This document shows, in pieces, positions 22,706 through 29,002 of a stretch of 29,002 nt of DNA (its first letter is position 1; each line of letters starts with the position of its first letter). The DNA is from CAISDH01 sp964398805 (GTDB taxonomy: Archaea; Micrarchaeota; Micrarchaeia; Micrarchaeales; Micrarchaeaceae). The position numbers and the translations under genes are program-made. The notes under the pieces are model-generated. The model did not search any database and was not told the DNA's origin. It was given only the letters and a program-made list of their open reading frames with translations. The stretch is from assembly GCA_964398805.1 (NCBI GenBank), contig CAYNNI010000036.1, positions 1 to 29,002 on the forward strand, given 5' to 3'.

Positions 22706-24008
22706 GCTTCCTGATGGCATTTTCCAGAATGTCCATGCCCTTTTCCAGATGCTCGGCAGAGATTGTCAACGGCGGGATTATCCTTATCGTTGAGACTCCT
22801 GCGGGCAGAAGCAGAAGCCCGTTGCGGAAGCAGTCGTCAACGACCCTGGTCCTTTCGGAAATCCCAGGTTTCCTGCCTTCCTTGTCCTTTACCAGTTCAA
22901 GGCCTATCATCAGCCCGACGCCTCTCACATCCCCCACAACATCGTACCTGTCTCTCATCTCCCTAAGCCTGCCCATGACGTACCTGCCTTTGCTCGTCGC
23001 CGAATTCTGCAGGGCCTTCATGTTATGCTTCACATAATCCAGGGACGCATCAGCTGCCGCTATCGCGAGCAGGTTGCCCCCGAAGGTGCCGGCATGCTCC
23101 CCGGGCTTCGTGTCGCCCAGCGATTTCCTCGCTATGGTCGCGCCTATCGGAACTCCTGCGCCCAGCGCCTTCGCCATCGTGTAGATATCCGCATTTACGC
23201 CGAAGTTGTCAAGAGCCAGGAACTTTCCCGTGCGCATGTACCCTGCCTGCACCTCGTCATCAACGAGCAGTATTCCATTTTCCTGTGTGATTTTCCTTAG
23301 CTTCTGCATGAACCTTTTTGGCGGAACGATGTAGCCCCCCTCTCCCTGCACCGGCTCTATGAACACGGCGGCAATCTCGTCAGGGGCGGCCTCCTTCGCG
23401 AAAACGTTGTCCTCTATGTAGCCGATGCACGCGTCGGCGCAGTCATCATCGCTGGCTGTGTTGAACGGGCACCGGTACGGATATGGGTACGGGGCATGTA
23501 TCACGTTGGGCATGGGTCCAAAATACTTTCTCTGTATCGCCCTCGATGCGGTGAGGCCCAGTGCGCCCAGAGTGCGTCCGTGGAACGCGTTGTAGAAAGA
23601 AAGCAGGTACGGGCGTCTGGTGAATATCCTTGCAAGCTTTATGGCGTCCTCGTTGGCCTCTGCTCCAGAGTTGGAGAAGAAGACGCGTCCAAACCCCGGA
23701 GGGAACATTCCCACCAGTTTCTCCGCGAACCTGACCGGCATCTCCGAGAAGAAGTCCAGGAATGCTGGATGCATCAGTTTATCTACCTGCCTCTTTACCG
23801 CCTTCCTTACCGCTTCAGTCGCATTGTCGCCCAGCGCATACACACCTATAAAACTCGAGAAATCGATGAAACGGTTTCCCGCGACGTCATAGGCGAAGTC
23901 GCCTTCTGCGCGGTCTACGACAAACGGGTAGTGCTCCCGCGAGGTGGTGAACATTATCCTCTTGTCTCTCGCGATGACGTTCTTTATCCGGCTGCTGATC
24001 CTGATCAT
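22686..24008 (-). CDS. Class III PLP-dependent aminotransferase (4-aminobutyrate/acetylornithine-type)
   Basis: 440 aa. PLP motifs: NSGAEANEDAIKLAR (113-127), YNAFHGRTLGALGLT (139-153), the Asp-Glu pair in ILLVDDEVQAGYMRTGKF (246-263) and the Schiff-base lysine K280 in TMAKALGAGVPIGA. FIEPVQGEGGYIVPP lies between. The pattern is closest to 4-aminobutyrate aminotransferase and related enzymes acting on terminal amino groups, but the exact substrate cannot be fixed. It overlaps the acyl-CoA synthetase alpha gene by four bases (ATGA), so its product probably feeds the same pathway. Confidence 0.92.
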   Translation of the reverse strand: MIRISSRIKNVIARDKRIMFTTSREHYPFVVDRAEGDFAYDVAGNRFIDFSSFIGVYALGDNATEAVRKAVKRQVDKLMHPAFLDFFSEMPVRFAEKLVGMFPPGFGRVFFSNSGAEANEDAIKLARIFTRRPYLLSFYNAFHGRTLGALGLTASRAIQRKYFGPMPNVIHAPYPYPYRCPFNTASDDDCADACIGYIEDNVFAKEAAPDEIAAVFIEPVQGEGGYIVPPKRFMQKLRKITQENGILLVDDEVQAGYMRTGKFLALDNFGVNADIYTMAKALGAGVPIGATIARKSLGDTKPGEHAGTFGGNLLAIAAADASLDYVKHNMKALQNSATSKGRYVMGRLREMRDRYDVVGDVRGVGLMIGLELVKDKEGRKPGISERTRVVDDCFRNGLLLLPAGVSTIRIIPPLTISAEHLEKGMDILENAIRKLSGAGR

Positions 24009-25387
24009 TTCATTTGCCTGTAGTGCGAGTAACTTATCAGTGCATGGAGGGCGCTCGCGGCATCGTCTGGGGATGCATAGACTGGAACTCCCGAGCTCTC
24101 CATCATCATCTTGTGTGCCTCTGTGTAGTTTCCACCCATGCTGACCACGACCATGGGTTTCCCCATGGAACTGGAATAGTGGATCAGGGTGGCTGCGACC
24201 CTGGAATCCGCTCCAGGGGTCTGGAACAGCGCGATCACCATGAGCGCGTCAACATTCGGGTCCGCTTCTACCACGCCGAGCGCATCGCCGAACCTCTTGT
24301 CGTCCGCATCGCCCGCGACATCCAGCGGCATGCGCACGTTCACTATCGGAGGCATAACCTTCCTTAGCGCGGCCTCGGATTCCTCGGAGAGCCTCGCTAT
24401 CTGCAATCCGTTCTCGTACAGCGCGTCCGTGGCCAGAACGCCCATCCCGCCCCCATTGGTTATCACCGCTACACGGTCTCCTGTACTCAGCGGTTTGTCC
24501 AGGATCTTCGCATAGTTCAGCAGGTCCTCAAGGTTCCTTGCGGCAGTGAAACCAAACTGCCTGAATACCGCGTCGTACGCCTCATAACTTCCGGCGAGAG
24601 CGGCCGTGTGAGAGTGCGCAGCCTCCATGCCCGCCTCGCTCCTGCCGCCCTTGACTATTATAACAGGCTTTATCTTCGTCGCCTTCTTCGCCACCTTCAC
24701 GAACTCCCTGCCGCGCTTCACGCCCTCGATGTAGAAGACTATGACCTTTGTGTCCCTGTCGCGCATAAGATAGTCCAGAATGTCCACCTCGTCGACAACC
24801 GTGGCGTTGCCGTACGATATGAACCGCGCAAGGCCGAATCCTTCATGCATCATCGCGTCCAGCACCGCGCTGCCAACCGCGCCGCTCTGCGAGGCGAAGC
24901 TTATGCCACCGATTTTCGGCCTGTCGAGCTTGAAGGTGGGGAGGAACAGCGTGTTTATCCTCGACCGCAAATCCATCACACCAAGGCAGTTCGGGCCTAT
25001 GACGGGAATCGCGTACTTCCTGGCGACGTTCTCGAGCCTCTTCTCGAGGTCCACGTCGCCCACCTCTGCGAAGCCTCCGCTTATGACCACCGCGCCTCCA
25101 ACGTGCGCCCTTCCGCACTCATCGAGGACACCGGGCACGGCCGCGGCGGGGATTGCAATTACGGCAAGGTCTATCCTCTGCTTGATGTCGAGTACGCCGC
25201 TGTATGCCTTGAAGCCGAGTATGCTTCCTGCGTTCTTTATGTTTACGGGAAATATCTTTCCGGAATAGCCGGCTTCCAGGTAGTTCTGCATCACTATGTA
25301 GCCTATCTTCTCAGGGTTTTCCGACGCGCCTATTATTGCCACCGACTTCGGACGCATTATCTTCTCCAGGTTTGCGTACTTGCTCAT
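24005..25387 (-). CDS. acdA: Acyl-CoA synthetase (ADP-forming), alpha subunit
   Basis: 460 aa. Converts acyl-CoA, ADP and phosphate into acid, CoA and ATP together with the beta subunit, the main substrate-level ATP step in peptide- and sugar-fermenting archaea. N-terminal CoA-binding Rossmann domain (PKSVAIIGASENPEKIGYIV), then the first ligase domain (GPNCLGVMD and SFASQSGAVGSAVLD). The phosphorylated histidine is H260 in HSHTAALAGSYEAYDAVF, followed by the second ligase-type domain (VITNGGGMGVLATDAL). All parts of an alpha subunit are present. It overlaps beta upstream and the aminotransferase downstream by four bases each. Confidence 0.94.
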   Translation of the reverse strand: MSKYANLEKIMRPKSVAIIGASENPEKIGYIVMQNYLEAGYSGKIFPVNIKNAGSILGFKAYSGVLDIKQRIDLAVIAIPAAAVPGVLDECGRAHVGGAVVISGGFAEVGDVDLEKRLENVARKYAIPVIGPNCLGVMDLRSRINTLFLPTFKLDRPKIGGISFASQSGAVGSAVLDAMMHEGFGLARFISYGNATVVDEVDILDYLMRDRDTKVIVFYIEGVKRGREFVKVAKKATKIKPVIIVKGGRSEAGMEAAHSHTAALAGSYEAYDAVFRQFGFTAARNLEDLLNYAKILDKPLSTGDRVAVITNGGGMGVLATDALYENGLQIARLSEESEAALRKVMPPIVNVRMPLDVAGDADDKRFGDALGVVEADPNVDALMVIALFQTPGADSRVAATLIHYSSSMGKPMVVVSMGGNYTEAHKMMMESSGVPVYASPDDAASALHALISYSHYRQMK

Positions 25388-26001
25388 CTCATCAGCATCC
25401 TCAAATCTACGGCATCGTACGTGCCGTCATGCAGTATTATGGGATTCAGGTCAAGCTCGTCCATCTCATTCTCCACGAACAAAGCCGAGGCTTTCTCCAG
25501 CAACGATATTATCGTGCCTTCTGATTTTTTGTCCGGAGCGATTATGCCGCTGGACCTCAACTGGTGCAGCATCGACAGCGCGTCGATCCTGCTTATGGGG
25601 CACAGGCGCAATGCGAAATCCCTGAACGTCTCGACATAGACGCCTCCGAGCCCTATGAGCAGAAGCTTTCCGAACTGCGAATCGGTCTTTCCGCCGACTA
25701 TTATCTCCAGCCCGCTGCCGGCCATTTTCTGCGCGAGCACTTTGTAAGGCCGCAGCCCGCGCGCTTTCTTCGCAAGGGCATCGTACGCGGCCACCACCTT
25801 GCCGTCAGAATTAAGATTGAGTGCGACGAGGCCGCTCTTCGCCTTGTGAAGCGCCCTCTCGCTTATGACCTTCAGCACAATCGCGTCTCCGGCCGCGAAC
25901 CTTACTGCGTCTTCGGCGCTCTCAACATACGCGCTGCCAACGCTCCGCACGCCGTAACGGTCAAGAAGCCTTTTTGCCTGCATGTAGTCGAGGAGTCGCA
26001 T
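25384..26001 (-). CDS. acdB: Acyl-CoA synthetase (ADP-forming), beta subunit (ATP-grasp)
   Basis: 205 aa, a little short for the family. ATP-grasp fold: IVLKVISERALHKAKSGLVA contains H52, at the position of the second phosphorylated histidine of beta subunits, followed by LAQKMAGSGLEIIVGGKTDS and the glycine-rich GKLLLIGLGGVYVETFRDFA, and the late MDELDLNPIILHDG with the metal-binding Asp/Asn. The usual glycine pair after the histidine (DVGGV) is AKSGLV here, a conservative variant. It precedes acdA with a four-base overlap, and follows the winged-helix gene by 11 bases. Confidence 0.92.
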   Translation of the reverse strand: MRLLDYMQAKRLLDRYGVRSVGSAYVESAEDAVRFAAGDAIVLKVISERALHKAKSGLVALNLNSDGKVVAAYDALAKKARGLRPYKVLAQKMAGSGLEIIVGGKTDSQFGKLLLIGLGGVYVETFRDFALRLCPISRIDALSMLHQLRSSGIIAPDKKSEGTIISLLEKASALFVENEMDELDLNPIILHDGTYDAVDLRMLMR

Positions 26002-26012
26002 GCAATCAACAG

Positions 26013-26783
26013 CTATATTCTTCCGCCTAGGCGCATCAGAACTACGACAGCGAGTATGATGGCGACTATCGCCAGCACCGCGATGGCGTACCTAAGCCTG
26101 AGCCTTCTTTTCATGCGTATCCTTTCTTGGATCTCCGCAAGGTTGTCACCTGCGGCAGCGCCGGGTATGGTCGCGGCCATGGACGGCTGCGCCTCCGAGT
26201 AGGTCTGCGCGGTCTGCGCCGCCTGCGCCTGTTGCGGCTGAGGCTGCGGCTGCGCCTGCGGGTTGGGCTGGAAGCCCTGCTGCATCATCGCCTGCTGCTC
26301 CATGGGCATCGCGGCGGCGCCCTGCGGCATCCCGCTCTTGACCTGGAGGAAGCCTTTCTCGGTAAGCGCCATGCTGACGCTGCCGTTCCTTATGTCGTAG
26401 GAAAGGTAGCCATTCTGCGCAAGCTTGAAGACCCTGAGCGCAAGGTCCTTCTGCGTCACGTTCACGCTTTGGCTCAGGTCCTGTATGCTGCGCTTGCCTG
26501 CGGACAGCTGCGTCAGCACCGTAAGGTCCAGCTGGTCGAATGGCGTGTTCGCCTTGTCGTGCGCCTCGTTCAGCAGCTGCTTTCCCAGATCGGTGATCGT
26601 TATCGCGCTCTGGCCCGGGAAGGCAGTGGTGAAGTCTATAAGCCCCTTCTGCTTAAGCGAGGCGAGGATGTTGGAAGCATCGAAAAAAGAGGAGTTTATC
26701 ACGCCCCCAAACTTCTCGACAACGGCGTCGGGAGTGACTCTTGTCAGCGCCGCAAGGTCGATGAAGTTGATGTCGTCCGGCAT
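26013..26783 (-). CDS. Tail-anchored protein with winged-helix-like repeats (unknown function)
   Basis: 256 aa from ATG 26783. Residues 1-150 contain two winged-helix-like units (one around FFDASNILASLKQKGLIDFT, one around DLTVLTQLSAGKRSIQDLSQ to LRVFKLAQNGYLSYDI). A Gln/Pro/Ala-rich linker follows (about 165-215), then a basic helix (IQERIRMKRRLRLR) and one C-terminal membrane helix (YAIAVLAIVAIILAVVVLM). The DNA-binding-like part would face the cytoplasm with the protein held at the membrane. I do not recognise the family. It is the first gene of the operon with acyl-CoA synthetase and aminotransferase. The promoter geometry implies a leaderless transcript starting at the chosen ATG, excluding the in-frame start at 26801. 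Confidence 0.75.
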   Translation of the reverse strand: MPDDINFIDLAALTRVTPDAVVEKFGGVINSSFFDASNILASLKQKGLIDFTTAFPGQSAITITDLGKQLLNEAHDKANTPFDQLDLTVLTQLSAGKRSIQDLSQSVNVTQKDLALRVFKLAQNGYLSYDIRNGSVSMALTEKGFLQVKSGMPQGAAAMPMEQQAMMQQGFQPNPQAQPQPQPQQAQAAQTAQTYSEAQPSMAATIPGAAAGDNLAEIQERIRMKRRLRLRYAIAVLAIVAIILAVVVLMRLGGRI

Positions 26784-26800
26784 GCTACTATAAAGAACCA

Positions 26801-26815
26801 AACATATATTAACTT
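26801..26815. promoter_or_regulatory. Shared TATA box between the winged-helix operon and the beta-CASP RNase gene
   Basis: AACATATATTAAC, centre near 26808, is 26 bases from ATG 26783 on the minus strand (leaderless) and predicts a plus-strand start near 26834 for the gene at 26865 (about 31-base leader). It is the only strong TATA-like element in this 81-base gap and reads as a TATA box both ways. Confidence 0.5.
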
Positions 26816-26864
26816 TGCATGGCTATTTCTATCGTTCTTCGTTTCCTTGAAGCAAATGATGTAA

Positions 26865-28103
26865 ATGTTACTCAGATTTCTCGGCGGCGCCCGCGAAGTG
26901 GGCAGGTCAGCTATACTGCTAGAGGACGGAAACCGCTTGCTGCTCGACTATGGCGTGAAGCTGGACCACAAGACGGAATATCCCTCAGAAGCGCCCGCGG
27001 TCGATGCTGCGGTGCTGAGCCATGCGCATCTCGACCACAGCGGCTTCCTGCCCGCGCTGTACAACAAGAACTTCCCGCAGGCGATAGGCACCGCGCCCAC
27101 GCTCAAGCTCTCAACGCTTCTTCTCGAGGACTCGCTGTCCGTTGCAAGGAAGCAGCACATGCACGAGCGCTTCCACAAGCGCCAGATAAAGAGCTTCGAG
27201 AACAGGTTCGTGAGCGCTGCCTATCATTCAGGCACCGAAATAGGCGGGTTCCGCATAGAGCTCTTCAACGCGGGCCACATAAGCGGGAGCGCGATCACGC
27301 TTGTAGAGAAGAGCAACAGCAGGATAGTCTATACAGGCGACTTCAAGCTCGCGGAGCAGGAGCTGCACGCGGGCGCGGAGATCGTGAAGAGCGACGTGCT
27401 CATAACCGAAGCGACGTACGCCAACCGCAAGCACCCGGACAGGCAGGCTCTCATAGCTAGCCTGATAGGCAAGATACGGGAGGTGCTCGACAACGGCGGC
27501 ACCGCGCTCATTCCCGTGTTCGCGGTCGGGAGGAGCCAGGAGATACTTGCGATACTCCACAGGCATGGCCTTGCGGGCAGCACATACCTTGACGGGATGG
27601 CGCGTTCAGCTACTGCAATCTCGCTCAAGTACCCGAAGTTCATAAGGCACGCCGACATCCTCGCAAAGGCGGTGTCCGAGGCGGTCTCAATAAGCGAGCG
27701 CGGCGAGCGCAAGCGCGCCCTTGACGAGCCGTCAATAATCGTCACGACGGCCGGCATGCTCAGCGGCGGCCCCGTGCTCGACTACATCACAAGGCTAAAC
27801 GAGAACTCCCACATATTCCTTACCGGCTACCAGGTGGAGGGCACCAACGGGCGCATGCTCCTGGACAAGGGAGCAATATCAGTTCGCGGCGACATAAGGA
27901 AGATACCGACGCCAGTAGGCTACTACGACCTCTCAGCGCACGCGGACAAGGACGACCTGTACGAATACGCGAAGAGGAGCTCTCCGCAGAAGGTCGTGTG
28001 CGTGCACGGCGATGCCGATGTCGCAGCGCAGTACGCGGAGAGCCTCAAGCTGGACGGATTCGACGCCTACGCGCCGAAGAACGGCGAGAGCATCGAGCTC
28101 TAA
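26865..28103 (+). CDS. Beta-CASP family metallo-beta-lactamase RNase (aCPSF2/RNase J-like)
   Basis: 412 aa. The metallo-beta-lactamase zinc motif HAHLDH (53-58) is followed by the beta-CASP segment: TYANRKHPDRQ, VFAVGRSQEILA, IVTTAGMLSGGPVLDYI, then the late histidines in LSAHADKDDL and VCVHGDADVA. It has no N-terminal KH domains, unlike archaeal aCPSF1, so it is closer to the shorter archaeal aCPSF2 or RNase J group, which act in RNA 3' processing or 5'-3' decay. The exact group cannot be settled by eye. ATG 26865 gives a natural family start (MLLRFLGGAREVGRSA). It has its own promoter. Confidence 0.93.
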   Translation: MLLRFLGGAREVGRSAILLEDGNRLLLDYGVKLDHKTEYPSEAPAVDAAVLSHAHLDHSGFLPALYNKNFPQAIGTAPTLKLSTLLLEDSLSVARKQHMHERFHKRQIKSFENRFVSAAYHSGTEIGGFRIELFNAGHISGSAITLVEKSNSRIVYTGDFKLAEQELHAGAEIVKSDVLITEATYANRKHPDRQALIASLIGKIREVLDNGGTALIPVFAVGRSQEILAILHRHGLAGSTYLDGMARSATAISLKYPKFIRHADILAKAVSEAVSISERGERKRALDEPSIIVTTAGMLSGGPVLDYITRLNENSHIFLTGYQVEGTNGRMLLDKGAISVRGDIRKIPTPVGYYDLSAHADKDDLYEYAKRSSPQKVVCVHGDADVAAQYAESLKLDGFDAYAPKNGESIEL

Positions 28104-28125
28104 ATCCGCGCAGGCGTATTAGCTT

Positions 28126-29002
28126 TTGCTCAGATTCTTCTTCACGCGTCCTGGCGATAAGCGCAGCGGTATTTGTACTTGTAGGCCTAGGTCGCAGTCC
28201 GCGATGGAGTACCTCGTGACGTACGAATGGGCAATACTGATTATCTCCGTAGTGCCGCCGGCGCTCTTCCAGCTTGGGGTATTCGGCGGAATAACTTCTT
28301 CGAGGGCGAGGCCTGGGCGGTGCCAAGTCGTACGACCCTACGGTCCAGGAAGCACCGCATACATCAACCTCGCAGGCATGTGCAGCGGTCAGCTCCCGCA
28401 GTATGTTGCGCAGTTCAACCTGACGGGCAGCAGCGGCAACAGCTATATAGGCTTGGGAACCAGCACGTACGCTCTCGGGATAACACGGTTTGCTACATTC
28501 GCGGGATGGATAAATCGCGCGAGATTCGCGCTAGGCTGCGCCGTAACCAGCGATTATAACTGACCTGGCATGGCGCTAAGGAATACCTCTGCGGCGACCG
28601 GCACATTTTTCGTGTTCGACGCCAATTCCATCCAGGTCGAGAGAGTCGATGCGGGCTACAGCTTCTCTACCAACACATGGTATCAGCTCGTCGGAGTCAT
28701 GGCAGGCACGAACCTCTATTTGTATGTGAATGGCGTGCAAATAGGCTCATCGGCGCTCAGCGGGAGCATAGGGAACGGCGGCGCGAGCCTAAAGATCGGC
28801 GCGAAAGGGAATTTCGAGAACAACTGGCTGAACGGCTTCGAGCCGAACGTTCAGCTCTACAACACATCGCTTTCATCGACCGAGATACAGGGGCTTTATG
28901 CAGAGGGCATCGGCGGCGTTCCTGCGCCCCTGCAGAACCTTGTAGGGTGGTGGCCCCTCAACGGCAACAGCAGGAACGGCGTGCCTACCGGAATTACATA
29001 TT
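28126..29002 (+). pseudogene. Pilin-LamG surface protein interrupted by an in-frame TGA and cut by the window end (copy C)
   Basis: From TTG 28126 the frame reads through a weak leader into SQSAMEYLVTYEWAILIISV, VPPALFQLGVFGGITSSRAR, then CQVVRPYGPGSTAYINLAGM and CSGQLPQYVAQFNLTG, and meets TGA at 28561-28563. The same frame continues without another stop to the last base with a typical LamG C-terminus (LYLYVNGVQIG, VQLYNTSLSSTEIQGLYAEG, GWWPLNG). TGA is a normal stop for other genes here, so this is a nonsense mutation or recoding. The usual ATG-containing leader is missing, and I see no good TATA box, so it may be silent. It joins in frame where copy B is broken. Confidence 0.75.

Noticed and set aside
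28561..28563. Genome-wide reassignment of TGA to an amino acid
   Set aside because: TGA is the true stop for L39e, L31e, S19e, ogg and others here, at exact gene junctions.

Overview
This window is archaeal, and its style is that of a streamlined, GC-rich DPANN genome. I lean towards a Micrarchaeota-like lineage, from gene content and the short pilin-type N-termini, but cannot fix the taxon. The evidence for Archaea is direct: KEOPS subunits Kae1 and Bud32, aIF1, aIF6, ribosomal proteins L39e, L31e and S19e, PDCD5, prefoldin alpha, Nop5, topoisomerase VI subunit A, membrane-anchored LonB, archaeal-type glycyl-tRNA synthetase and ADP-forming acyl-CoA synthetase subunits. Several genes also have TATA-like boxes about 26 nt before very short or absent leaders. 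Genes are tightly packed, often overlapping by 1-20 nt. I see no tRNA or rRNA gene, insertion sequence or CRISPR array.

Layout. (1) 1-3403, plus strand: the end of an unidentified gene, a CDP-alcohol phosphatidyltransferase, a VKOR-family thiol oxidoreductase and a membrane pyrophosphatase. (2) 3404-8048, minus strand: a broken pilin-like fragment, ftsZ, a sugar-nucleotide-type SDR, and an L29-aIF1-Kae1-Bud32 operon joining translation factors to the t6A tRNA-modification complex. (3) 8170-11267, plus: lonB overlapping topoisomerase VI subunit A. (4) 11272-13668, minus: a GspE/TadA/FlaI-type secretion ATPase behind a promoter with a perfect inverted repeat, preceded by a frameshifted pilin-LamG gene. 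(5) 13704-18724, minus: the operon nop5, S19e, PDCD5, L39e, L31e, aIF6, prefoldin alpha, ftsY. It covers snoRNP function, ribosome assembly, folding and SRP targeting. (6) 18797-22705, plus: glycyl-tRNA synthetase, 8-oxoguanine glycosylase, a translin-like protein, then a HIT-family protein. (7) 22686-26783, minus: an operon of a tail-anchored winged-helix protein, acyl-CoA synthetase beta and alpha, and a class III aminotransferase, suggesting ATP gain from amino-acid-derived acyl-CoA. (8) 26865 to the end, plus: a beta-CASP RNase, then a third, interrupted pilin-LamG copy running off the window.

The most unusual feature is a dispersed family of three pilin-LamG loci (3404-3617, 12719-13629, 28126-29002). 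They share an SQSAMEYL...AILI pilin-like N-terminus and a YGPGS...GQL block, and each is broken differently: by truncation with an early stop, by a one-base deletion, and by an in-frame TGA. One lies beside the secretion ATPase that could export or assemble such proteins. They may be phase-variable or silent-cassette surface adhesins, or simply decaying paralogues. Other notable points are a Nop5 that lacks the usual N-terminal fibrillarin-binding domain and carries a ~200-residue Arg/Glu-rich tail, and a phosphatidyltransferase with a ~32-residue insertion inside its active-site motif.
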